Shown here: positions 13,896 through 21,108 of the stretch, piece by piece
How the letters are laid out: each line of letters opens with the position of its first letter
Position numbering within the stretch: position 1 is the stretch's first letter
From: Comamonas sp. KCTC 72670
Lineage (GTDB): Bacteria > Myxococcota > Myxococcia > Myxococcales > Myxococcaceae
Direction: 5' to 3'
Length of the DNA stretch: 64,000 nucleotides
NCBI GenBank assembly: GCA_014656495.1
Contig: BNCN01000001.1
Location: 434,001-498,000, forward strand
Program-made: the position numbers and the translations under genes
The notes under the pieces: generated by a model
Told to the model about the DNA's origin: nothing
Seen by the model: the letters and a program-made list of their open reading frames with translations, nothing else
Databases searched by the model: none

Positions 13896-15620
13896 TCAGG
13901 CGGCTTCGACCTCCGACAGCAAGTCGGAGAAGGGCGAGCCGTCCTCGCCCAGCGCCTTGTAGAGCGAGTCCACCTTCTCCAGCTCGCGCTTGAGCGCCTT
14001 GTGGTGGTTGCGGTTCTTCACCAGGCTCTCGCGGCCCAGCAGCTTGAAGCCCTCGTCCCGGCCCACCTGCCGGATGGCGAGCCCCAGCACCATGCCGCGG
14101 AAGGCGTCCGCCAGGTCCAGGTCCAGCGGCGCGTTGCGGCGGCGGGCCTCGGCGACGAAGGCCTGGGCCGCCGCGCGCAGCGCCTCGGGCAGCGGCCGAG
14201 CGCCGGGCGACTGCTCGTAGTCCAACGCCCGCGCGACGTGCTTCTCGTGCAGCACCAGCTCGCCCGGGGCGTCCGCGTGCTCCACCATGGCCAGCGTGTA
14301 GGCGCGGCGGACGATGTTGTCGAGCTGCCGCAGGTTGCCCGGCCAGGAGCTGCCCACCAGCAGCAGCTCCGCCTCCCGCATCAGCCGCGCGTTGCCGTCC
14401 GGCGCGCGCTCGCGGTGCCGCCGGTTGACCATGTACTGCGCCCACAGGGGGATTTCGTCCTGGCGCTCCTGCAGGGCCGGCATGCGCACCGGCAGCACGT
14501 TGACCCGGTAGTAGAGGTCCTCGCGGAAGCGGCCCGCGCGCACCTCCGCGTGCAGGTCCGCGTTGGTGCCGATGATGAAGCGCACGTCCGCCTGCCGCTC
14601 ACCGGTGCCCTCGCCCAGCGGGCGGTAGCTGCGGGACTCCAGCAGGTGCAGCAGCCCCGCCTGCGCCTTGAGCGACAGCTTGTCGATTTCGTCGATGAAG
14701 AGCGTGCCGCCCTCCGCGCGGGCCACGCTGCCGGGCGCGTCCCGCACCGCGCCGGTGAAGGCGCCCTTCTTCCAACCGAAGAGCTCCGCCATCTGGAGGT
14801 CCTCGGGCACCGTCACCAGGTCCAACGTCTCGAAGGGCTTGCCGCGCCGGTTGGAGCGCTCATGGCACCAGCGCGCCAGCCGCGACTTGCCCGCGCCGGT
14901 GGCGCCGCTGATGAGGATGGTCTCATCCTGCAGCGCGAAGACGCGGAGGATGGGCAGCAGCTCCGCCATGGAGCGCCCCACCACCGGGAGGAACTCGTCC
15001 ACCTCCGGCCGGGCCACGGGCCGCTGCGGCAGCCGCGCCAGGTACGGCGCCGCCACGTCCGCCAGCAGCTGGAGCCTGTCACCGGCCTCCACCCAGACGA
15101 ACTCCTGGCCCATCGCCGCCAGACAGTCCGCCTCCAGGGAAATCATCCCCTCGATGGCGCCCCCGGGCGTGCGCAGCGGGAGCACGCACACGTGCGTCGC
15201 GTGGCGGCCGAGGAACCGCTGCCGGCTCTCATGGCTGTTGAAGCCCGCCAGGCTCGGGTCCCCCGTCACCGGCGCGTTGGGCGCGTGCGGCTGCACCGTC
15301 CCGACATTCACGTCGATGGAGACCGCGCACTGGTGCTCCACCACCGCGCGCCACGCCGTGGCCGAGGTGAAGAAGGGCGTCCCTACACTGGCGTCCGTAA
15401 TCTCCGCCGCGCCCACATCCAGCGCGGCGAGGCTGCGGTAGGCCTCACCGGGGCGGAGGTGGACGATGCCGCGGAGCACCCGGCCTCGGGCTGCGTACCG
15501 GCTGGACGCAACGGCCTCCTGGGCAACCGCCTGCAATCGCCGAAGGGTGGCGGCCGCCGCGGTCTCGAAGTCCTTGGCTCCCCGCAAATCCGTGAGGAGC
15601 TGCGCCATCTCGTCTTGCAT
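13896..15620 (-). CDS. sigma-54 enhancer-binding protein with GAF-like sensor
   Basis: A 574-residue enhancer-binding protein. Residues about 1-200 look like a GAF-type sensor (VCVLPLRTPGGAIEGMISLEADC is the typical strand-turn-strand). The AAA+ domain follows, with Walker A GATGAGKS near 238, the sigma-54-binding GAFTGA near 285, and FIDEIDKLS as Walker B. The C-terminal 100 residues are helical (LADAFRGMVLGLAIRQVGRDEGFKLLGRE) but do not show a clear Fis helix-turn-helix, so its DNA-binding region is atypical. ATG 15620. Upstream are a sigma-54-type promoter and two matching palindromes, consistent with autoregulation. Target genes and signal are unknown. Confidence 0.9.
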   Translation of the reverse strand: MQDEMAQLLTDLRGAKDFETAAAATLRRLQAVAQEAVASSRYAARGRVLRGIVHLRPGEAYRSLAALDVGAAEITDASVGTPFFTSATAWRAVVEHQCAVSIDVNVGTVQPHAPNAPVTGDPSLAGFNSHESRQRFLGRHATHVCVLPLRTPGGAIEGMISLEADCLAAMGQEFVWVEAGDRLQLLADVAAPYLARLPQRPVARPEVDEFLPVVGRSMAELLPILRVFALQDETILISGATGAGKSRLARWCHERSNRRGKPFETLDLVTVPEDLQMAELFGWKKGAFTGAVRDAPGSVARAEGGTLFIDEIDKLSLKAQAGLLHLLESRSYRPLGEGTGERQADVRFIIGTNADLHAEVRAGRFREDLYYRVNVLPVRMPALQERQDEIPLWAQYMVNRRHRERAPDGNARLMREAELLLVGSSWPGNLRQLDNIVRRAYTLAMVEHADAPGELVLHEKHVARALDYEQSPGARPLPEALRAAAQAFVAEARRRNAPLDLDLADAFRGMVLGLAIRQVGRDEGFKLLGRESLVKNRNHHKALKRELEKVDSLYKALGEDGSPFSDLLSEVEAA

Positions 15621-15698
15621 CCACTCGCCTCCGTCCTAGGCCCTCTGACGGGCTCCGACAGGAACCACATCAGGGCGACGGAGTGTAGCGGAGATGAA

Positions 15699-15732
15699 GA
15701 ACGCGGAAGGAGCGGCCCCTCCTTCCGCGTTC
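15699..15732 (-). terminator. perfect 14-bp stem-loop upstream of the GAF activator gene
   Basis: Arms of 14 bases (15699-15712 and 15719-15732, GAACGCGG.../...CCGCGTTC) with a 6-base loop. It may terminate the upstream methyltransferase transcript. If the sigma-54 promoter at 15790-15806 is active, the same hairpin falls in the 5' leader of the activator mRNA and could attenuate it. Confidence 0.55.
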
Positions 15733-15789
15733 CCGAAACTCCGATACTGCGGGGCGGCCCAGCTTCACTGGGCACCTCGACGCAGCGCC

Positions 15790-15806
15790 ATGCGTGTGGC
15801 GTGCCA
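15790..15806 (-). promoter_or_regulatory. sigma-54 promoter for the GAF activator gene
   Basis: The minus strand reads (T)TGGCACG-CCAC-ACGCAT: a perfect -24 element and a -12 element retaining the invariant GC at the required 12-bp offset from GG. The predicted start is near 15780, giving a leader of about 160 nucleotides. The tandem palindromes at 15870-15907 then sit near -98 and -119. Confidence 0.55.
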
Positions 15807-15869
15807 AACACTGTGTTTGCGTGATTTCACGAGGATGGCGCGTGACGGGCGCGGGAGGGCCCGCCATCT

Positions 15870-15907
15870 GCGTCCCAATAGGACGCGCCCGCGTCCCAAC
15901 AGGACGC
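15870..15907. promoter_or_regulatory. tandem 17-bp palindromes, likely upstream activating sites
   Basis: Two copies of GCGTCC-CAAYA-GGACGC lie at 15870-15886 and 15891-15907, centres 21 bp apart (two helical turns). They are upstream of a sigma-54-type promoter at an enhancer-like distance. They could also pair as RNA hairpins, but there is no T-run and the spacing suits protein dimers. Confidence 0.6.
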
Positions 15908-15958
15908 AGGCCCCTCAAAACCCACCATAAGTGCGCTCCAAACCCCTGAATAACGGCC

Positions 15959-16843
15959 TCAGCGTGAAATCTTGCGCCGTTTTTCGGGGGTGGAGGCCGT
16001 TTTCGGTGCTTTCCGCGAGGACGCAGGTCCCAGCGGCGGGGCGTCCGCGGACTGGGACGCGGCGTCCGGTTGGAGGATGAAGACGCGGTCCAACCGGAGG
16101 CTGCCGCGCTCCACGGGTGCGTCCAGGTCGTAGTCGAAGGTGAAGCAGGACAGCACCCGGAGCCCGGCGTCGCGGAACAGCTTCGCGGCCTGGGCGCCGC
16201 TGTAGGTCCGGAAGAACCACTCCGTCTCGATGAGCCAGTCCTTGTCCGGCCCGGTGACGCGCAGGCGGTTGCGCATGGCCGAGCGCCGCGCCCGCCGCTC
16301 CGGCAGCCCTTCGTTCGTGTTGCACACGACGCGGTCCTCGCCCACCTGCCCCACCCAGCGCTCGTGCTCGGGCTTCGCGCGCTCGTAGTCCGTCAGGTGG
16401 AAGCCGAGCACGTAGATGCCGCCGGGCTTGAGCAGCCGGCGCGTGCCCTCCAGGTGCTGGCGCGCGGCGGACTCGCTGTCCAGGTAACGGAAGGTCGACA
16501 CCAGGCAGTGCGCCAGGTCCACCTTCCCCTCCAGCGCCGGGTCCGCGAAGGACTCCATGCGCGAGGGGCCCAGCTTCACGCGGCGGCGCTCCGCGGGGGT
16601 GAGGCGCTTGCGCGCATGGGCGAGCATCGCCTCGGAGATGTCGTACCCCACCACGCGCAGGCCCCGGCGGGCCGCCTCCTCCACCAGCCGGCCCGCGCCG
16701 CACGCGGGCTCCAGCCACACCTTGCCACCGGTGCCGAAGCGCTCGCTGAGCGCCAGGAGGAAGTCCACCTCGCGCACGGTGTCCGTGCCGAAGATGGCCT
16801 CGTAGTACTGCGGGTGCTCGTACCAGTCAGTGCGTTTTTCCAT
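15959..16843 (-). CDS. class I SAM-dependent methyltransferase
   Basis: A 294-residue methyltransferase. The SAM-binding motif I is VWLEPACGAGRLVEEAARRG (about residues 42-61), motif II is VVGYDISEAMLAHARKRL, and motif IV is KVDLAHCLVSTFRYL. Motif-post regions GGIYVLGFHLTDY and TEWFFRTYSGAQAAKLFRDAGL complete the fold. The substrate is not evident; relatives act on small molecules. The C-terminal 40 residues are Pro/Ala/Lys-rich and look unstructured. It starts 31 bp after the ZIP transporter gene and likely shares its transcript. Confidence 0.88.
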   Translation of the reverse strand: MEKRTDWYEHPQYYEAIFGTDTVREVDFLLALSERFGTGGKVWLEPACGAGRLVEEAARRGLRVVGYDISEAMLAHARKRLTPAERRRVKLGPSRMESFADPALEGKVDLAHCLVSTFRYLDSESAARQHLEGTRRLLKPGGIYVLGFHLTDYERAKPEHERWVGQVGEDRVVCNTNEGLPERRARRSAMRNRLRVTGPDKDWLIETEWFFRTYSGAQAAKLFRDAGLRVLSCFTFDYDLDAPVERGSLRLDRVFILQPDAASQSADAPPLGPASSRKAPKTASTPEKRRKISR

Positions 16844-16874
16844 GAGAGGACGCCCGCTCGCGGGCTGGAGGCGC

Positions 16875-17660
16875 TCAGTGCGGGTGGTGCCCGGGGTGCC
16901 CCATGAGCCGCGCGAGCAGGAACATCAGCAGCAGGCCCGCGAAGAGCGCCAGGATGTTGCGGCCCGGCTGGTCCTTGCCGTGCCGGTGCACGTGCGGCAG
17001 CAGGTCCGACACCGCGATGTAGAGGAAGTTGCCCGCGGAGAAGGCCAGCGCCTTGGCCCCCAGGCTCTCCAGGTGCAGCATCGCGTCGAAGATGAAGTAG
17101 AGCAGCGCGCCCGCCGGCACCATCATCCCGTACAGCGTGGACAGCGAGAGGATGGAGACGCGCGAGCGCCCCTCCGACTTGAGGATGGTCGCCAGCGACA
17201 GCGCCGAGGGCACCTTGTGCGCGACGATGGCCAGCATCGCCATGCTGCCCACGCCCTCCTCCACCGCCGAGCCCAGGGCGATGCCGTCGAAGAGCGTGTG
17301 CGTGGACAGGCCGAGGAACGCGGTGAGTCCCAGCACGTGGCCCGGATGTCCGGTGTGCCCGGAGGCCGCCACGCCGTCCCCGCCCAGGTCCTCGCCCGCG
17401 TGCGCGACGAGGTAGCGCTCCAGCACCAGCAGGAAGGCGAAGCCCGCCGGCACCAGCGCGAAGGCCCACCAGCCGCCGCCGGAGTACGCCTCTGGCAGCA
17501 TGTGGAAGAAGGCCGCGCCCAGCATCACGCCCGCGGCGAAAGCCAGGAAGCGCACCAGATGCGTGGGTCTATCGTTCAGGACGACCACGACCGCGCCAGC
17601 GAGCGCGCCGAGGACGATGATGAGGGAATACAGGGCCACCGTGGCCAGGACCGGCGACAT
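16875..17660 (-). CDS. ZIP-family divalent metal transporter
   Basis: A 261-residue membrane protein with eight hydrophobic helices in the ZIP arrangement. Helix 4 has HTLFDGIALGSA and helix 5 has VAHKVPSALSLA, the metal-site pair that defines ZIP transporters. FFHMLPEA in helix 2 and the DLLPHVH motif near the end are also typical. The loop between helices 3 and 4 is His/Gly-rich (HTGHPGH), and the C-terminus ends in a His cluster. It should import zinc or another divalent metal into the cytoplasm. It lies 30 bp after the COG3014-like gene on the same strand. Confidence 0.92.
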   Translation of the reverse strand: MSPVLATVALYSLIIVLGALAGAVVVVLNDRPTHLVRFLAFAAGVMLGAAFFHMLPEAYSGGGWWAFALVPAGFAFLLVLERYLVAHAGEDLGGDGVAASGHTGHPGHVLGLTAFLGLSTHTLFDGIALGSAVEEGVGSMAMLAIVAHKVPSALSLATILKSEGRSRVSILSLSTLYGMMVPAGALLYFIFDAMLHLESLGAKALAFSAGNFLYIAVSDLLPHVHRHGKDQPGRNILALFAGLLLMFLLARLMGHPGHHPH

Positions 17661-17690
17661 GGGGCGCGCACCCTACATCAAAAAACCAAA

Positions 17691-18947
17691 TCAGTAGCGT
17701 CGCAGCACCAGAACACCGATTCGGCCCGGCTTCACCTCGATGGGGTGCTCCGTCGTCTGCCCCCAGGCCGCCACACGCACGGTGTGACTCCCGGCGGGGA
17801 CGCGGAAGCGCGCCACCTGGAACTCGGCGGGAAGGGAGAGCCAGGAGCGCAGGTCTGGCGCGTTCGCCGCGTTGAGGATGAGGAAGGTCAACACCCCCAG
17901 GTCGCTGTTCTTCGTCAGCGCCCCCACCCCCGCCGCCACGCCGGCCTTCACCGCCGCGGTGGCGAGCTGCTTCGCCAACAGGCGGCCAATCCGGTCATCC
18001 AGGTGGACCACCGCCACGTCCGCCAACGACGTCACCGTCACCGCGGCCTGGGACTGCCCGTCCAGCGCCACGCTCACCGGCGGAACGAAGCCGCGCGTCC
18101 GGTAGACGGGCACTTCAATCAAGGCGCCGCCACCGCCGCCGCCCCGGGAGCCGCGCTGCTTCTCCGGCGCGAGGCCCGCCTCCACGACGACGACGACCTG
18201 ACCCTCGTCGGGCGCCAGCGGTTCGTGCGGCACGTCCGGATATCTGGCCAGCAGCTCCGCGTACATGGCGTCGCGGCCCGCCTTCTTCGCCAGGCGCAGC
18301 AGGGGCTCGGCCAGCGCCTCCTTGCGGGGCGCGATTTCGTAGGCCTTCGCGTAGTCGATGTAGGCCGAGTCCCAGTCCCGCTGGTCCTCCCGGATGACGC
18401 CGCCCAGGTAGCGCGCGATGGCGAGCTGCTCGTAGGGCTTCTTCTCCTCGGCGATCATCTTCTCCAGGCGCTCGTTGACCTGGCGGACCTCCACCATGGC
18501 CGCCTCGTCGTCACCCAGCTCGACGTAGTTGAGCGCCTGGAGCACGGAGATCATCAGCTTCTCGAAGTCCTCCCCGCGGTAGGTGCGCTGGCGCTCGTTG
18601 GAGACGAGCGTCTTCGCCTCCTCGCTGACGGACACGCTGTCGAGCTGCTCGCTGAGCCGCTCCGCCTCCTCGAGCACGGCGTTGCTCTCCGCCCACTTCC
18701 CGGCGGCGTGCAGCACCATGCCCTTGTCCATCATCACCAGCAGCTGGTCCTGCGCCGGCCCCTCCCTCGTCGCGGACTCCAGGCTCGCCAGCGCGCGCGT
18801 GTAGTCCCCCTGCTGGTACGCCGAGCGCACGCCGCGCGTCCGCGCGACGTAGTCACCCGCGCAGCCCGACGACAGGAGGAGGACGCTCGCGAGCGCGAGC
18901 GCGCCCCACCCGCTCAGGCGGATGGGGCTCCGGGAAGAAGAGGCCAT
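17691..18947 (-). CDS. COG3014-like TPR lipoprotein
   Basis: A 418-residue lipoprotein (lipobox LSSGC near residue 29). The N-terminal half has TPR-like helical repeats (SAYQQGDYTRALASLESA, KGMVLHAAGKWAESNAVLEEA, IDYAKAYEIAP); the C-terminal half is beta-rich (PVYRTRGFVPPVSVALDG, GSHTVRVAAWGQ). This resembles the COG3014 proteins that are regularly found beside LpoB-like lipoproteins, as here, where the LpoB gene ends 15 bp upstream. It probably acts in the periplasm or at the inner leaflet of the outer membrane, in envelope or peptidoglycan maintenance. The mechanism is unknown. Confidence 0.8.
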   Translation of the reverse strand: MASSSRSPIRLSGWGALALASVLLLSSGCAGDYVARTRGVRSAYQQGDYTRALASLESATREGPAQDQLLVMMDKGMVLHAAGKWAESNAVLEEAERLSEQLDSVSVSEEAKTLVSNERQRTYRGEDFEKLMISVLQALNYVELGDDEAAMVEVRQVNERLEKMIAEEKKPYEQLAIARYLGGVIREDQRDWDSAYIDYAKAYEIAPRKEALAEPLLRLAKKAGRDAMYAELLARYPDVPHEPLAPDEGQVVVVVEAGLAPEKQRGSRGGGGGGALIEVPVYRTRGFVPPVSVALDGQSQAAVTVTSLADVAVVHLDDRIGRLLAKQLATAAVKAGVAAGVGALTKNSDLGVLTFLILNAANAPDLRSWLSLPAEFQVARFRVPAGSHTVRVAAWGQTTEHPIEVKPGRIGVLVLRRY

Positions 18948-18962
18948 GGAGCAGAACGCCCG

Positions 18963-19568
18963 TTACCAGCTGACGCCGCGCTTCTCGAACTTCTTGCGAA
19001 TCTGCTTCTCGTCGGTCCACTCGATGAGACCGTTGCGCACGTTGCTCAGCTTCGCGGTCATCTTGTAGTAGACGAGCTTGTCGCGGCCGACCTCCTGGAT
19101 GATGGAGGCGAGGTCGCCCGTCATCAGGTAGTCCACGGAGATCTGCTGCCCCGGCCCCTTGGCGGAGTTCGGGTCCACGTAGCCGGACTGCTGGTACTCG
19201 TACTCCTCCGCGATGTCCTGGCGCGCCTGCTGGTCCACCAGGCCGAAGCGGCCCGTCTGCGCCAGCGCCGTCTGAATCTTGTCGCCCAGCGAGCGCATGT
19301 CGATGTGCTCGGAGGTGCTGTTCTTCAGCTTGCCCACCAGGACGATGGGCAGCGAGCCGTCCGGCTGGGGCTGGGAGAAGCGCGGCGAGTTGGCGAGCGA
19401 GTCCGCCATCTTCTTCGCGATGAGCTGCAGGTCGTTCTCGTTGAAACGGTCCGACAGCATCTCGATGGTGTTCGGGTCCTCGTACGTGCCCCGCGTATAG
19501 GCGCGCGGCCCACACGCGGTGAGCGAGACGGCGAGGCAGGCGGTCAGCAGCAGGCGACGGGTGTTCAT
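18963..19568 (-). CDS. lpoB: LpoB-like penicillin-binding-protein activator lipoprotein
   Basis: A 201-residue lipoprotein (MNTRRLLLTACLAVSLTAC, lipobox LTAC). The core PIVLVGKLKNSTSEHID..SLGDKIQTALAQTGRFGLVDQQ matches LpoB, the outer-membrane lipoprotein that activates PBP1b. The closing strands (VDYLMTGDLASI, YYKMTAKLSNVRNGLIEWTDEKQIRK) match too. ATG 19568 begins the signal peptide; longer in-frame extensions lack one. It is the third gene of a four-gene envelope operon. A role in stimulating peptidoglycan synthesis is inferred from the family; a partner PBP is not in the window. Confidence 0.87.
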   Translation of the reverse strand: MNTRRLLLTACLAVSLTACGPRAYTRGTYEDPNTIEMLSDRFNENDLQLIAKKMADSLANSPRFSQPQPDGSLPIVLVGKLKNSTSEHIDMRSLGDKIQTALAQTGRFGLVDQQARQDIAEEYEYQQSGYVDPNSAKGPGQQISVDYLMTGDLASIIQEVGRDKLVYYKMTAKLSNVRNGLIEWTDEKQIRKKFEKRGVSW

Positions 19569-19582
19569 GGTGCGGGTCACTC

Positions 19583-20410
19583 CTAGTTCCATTCGCATTC
19601 GAAGCGGCTGCCTTCGAAGTTCCACTTGTAGGCGAGCACCGCGTCACGGCGGTAGCCGGCCATCAGGCGGCAGACGTTCTGCAACGACGCGCGCGGATAG
19701 TCGAAGGTGTAGCTCTGCGACCGCGACAGCTCCTGCTGGGTGAGCTGAGACGGGTGCGTGAGCGTGGGGCTCGCGCTGGCGGCCACCAGCACGTGGTGCT
19801 TGCCGTAGGTGCGCAGCGGCACCTGCCCCGCCAGTTGGACGCGGCGCACGGTGCGCGCGACCAGGATGTCGCTGCGGTCCACCGTCGACTCGTGGCTGTT
19901 ACGGCGGCGCAGGAGCTCCGGGATGTTGGCGGTGAAGACGCGGGTGATGTCCCCGTCGTCCACGAAGAAGTAGAGGAAGGCCTCGCGCGCGCTGCGGCTC
20001 TCCCCGGTGAAGTCCAGCGTTACCAGCAGGTTGAGGAACCGGTTGGGCGCCAGGCCATGGCGCGACACCGCCGCGATGACATCCTTGTCCACGCCGGCCT
20101 TCTTGAGGCGGATGAGGCCATCCGCGCTGGCGTCACAGGCGCAGCGCCGCTCCTCGATCATCTTCACCAACTGGGCGGGCTCGAAGCCGGCCTGGGACAG
20201 CTTGGTCAGCTCCTCGTCGGAGAGGGGGAGCTGGTCGGAGCGCTCATAGAGGCGCGGCAGCTGGTTGGGGTCCCACTGGATGATGTTGTAGGTCTGCACG
20301 TCTCCGGCGGGAAACGGCAGGTTCACCTGCGCGCTTCCGCGGCTGGAGACGGAGACGGGCGCCTGGCTGGCGGCCAGCGCCAACGTGGCGGCGAGCACCT
20401 GGGCAATCAT
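19583..20410 (-). CDS. secreted protein of unknown function in LpoB operon
   Basis: A 275-residue protein with a Sec signal peptide (MIAQVLAATLALAASQA). I do not recognise the family. The middle holds helical repeats with the wording LTKLSQAGFEPAQLVKMIEE and LIRLKKAGVDKDVIAAVSRHG, which resemble helix pairs used for protein contacts, separated by CACD. The C-terminal half is predicted beta (FLNLLVTLDFTGESR..FLYFFVDDGDITRVFT; YGKHHVLVAAS). It follows the outer-membrane protein gene by 15 bp and precedes lpoB by 14 bp, so it should act in the same envelope process. Confidence 0.75.
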   Translation of the reverse strand: MIAQVLAATLALAASQAPVSVSSRGSAQVNLPFPAGDVQTYNIIQWDPNQLPRLYERSDQLPLSDEELTKLSQAGFEPAQLVKMIEERRCACDASADGLIRLKKAGVDKDVIAAVSRHGLAPNRFLNLLVTLDFTGESRSAREAFLYFFVDDGDITRVFTANIPELLRRRNSHESTVDRSDILVARTVRRVQLAGQVPLRTYGKHHVLVAASASPTLTHPSQLTQQELSRSQSYTFDYPRASLQNVCRLMAGYRRDAVLAYKWNFEGSRFECEWN

Positions 20411-20425
20411 GTCGGGGCCTCCTGT

Positions 20426-20992
20426 CTAGAACTTGTAGCCCACGGACATGCCCAGCCGGTGCGTGACGCCGCCGCCGCCAATGGGGATGTCCGGGGTGTA
20501 GTTGAGGGCCATCAGGATGTTCTCGCGGTCTCCCAGGAGGACCTCGGCGCCCAGCTGCGGCGAGATGCCGAAGCGCAGCCCCTCCCCTTCCGGGATGACG
20601 ATGGCGCCGGCCTTGAGGCCCGCGGTGAACACCAGCGGCCAGCCCCAGGTCCGGAAGCGCGGGCCCACCATGCCGACGAAGCGGCCTCCGTCGAACACGT
20701 ACGCGCCGCTCACATCCATCTGGAACCAGTCCGCGCCCCACAGCGACAGCGTGGCGCCCACGAACAGCGGCGGTCCCTCGGGCGCGCCCCGAGGCGGCTT
20801 GCGGGAGTTGATGGCCGCGCCCCAGTCGAGCTGGAGCGACACGCTCCGGCCCCCGGGACCGCTGTAGCCACCCTTGCCGTACTCGGACTCCTCGGGCCCG
20901 TCCGTACGGCCGCGGGGCTGGGCACCGGCGGTCAGCGGCACGGTGGCAGCCATCAGCACCAGGGCCCCACACAACCTGACATGACGCATCAT
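20426..20992 (-). CDS. outer-membrane beta-barrel-like protein
   Basis: A 188-residue protein with a signal peptide ending at TAGAQ, followed by alternating hydrophobic beta strands (VSLQLDWGAAI, LFVGATLSLWGAD, WFQMDVSGAYVF, FRTWGWPLVFTAGLKAGAIV) and a C-terminal GMSVGYKF ending in Phe, the usual outer-membrane barrel signature. About eight strands can be counted. It heads a four-gene operon with an unknown secreted protein, LpoB and a COG3014 lipoprotein. The role is unknown. Confidence 0.8.
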   Translation of the reverse strand: MMRHVRLCGALVLMAATVPLTAGAQPRGRTDGPEESEYGKGGYSGPGGRSVSLQLDWGAAINSRKPPRGAPEGPPLFVGATLSLWGADWFQMDVSGAYVFDGGRFVGMVGPRFRTWGWPLVFTAGLKAGAIVIPEGEGLRFGISPQLGAEVLLGDRENILMALNYTPDIPIGGGGVTHRLGMSVGYKF

Positions 20993-21108
20993 CTCGAAGA
21001 CTCCCCCTGGCGACAGGTGCGAAATTCCCGCGCGTGGACGGCGCGGCGCCCTGAATATTCAAGACCGCATGCCCCCAGGCAAGGACTCCGCACCTGGGGC
21101 CCGGGTTT

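Noticed and set aside
13812..15824. A 670-residue open frame on the plus strand
   Set aside because: It is antisense to the sigma-54 activator with intact AAA+ motifs.
15870..15907. Tandem palindromes as an intrinsic terminator
   Set aside because: Stems are only 6 bp, lack a T-run and are spaced by exactly two helical turns at an enhancer distance from a sigma-54 promoter, so a protein-binding role is more likely.
16830..19586. A 918-residue open frame on the plus strand
   Set aside because: It is antisense to the ZIP, COG3014 and LpoB genes, all of which have clear domains; codon bias is reversed.
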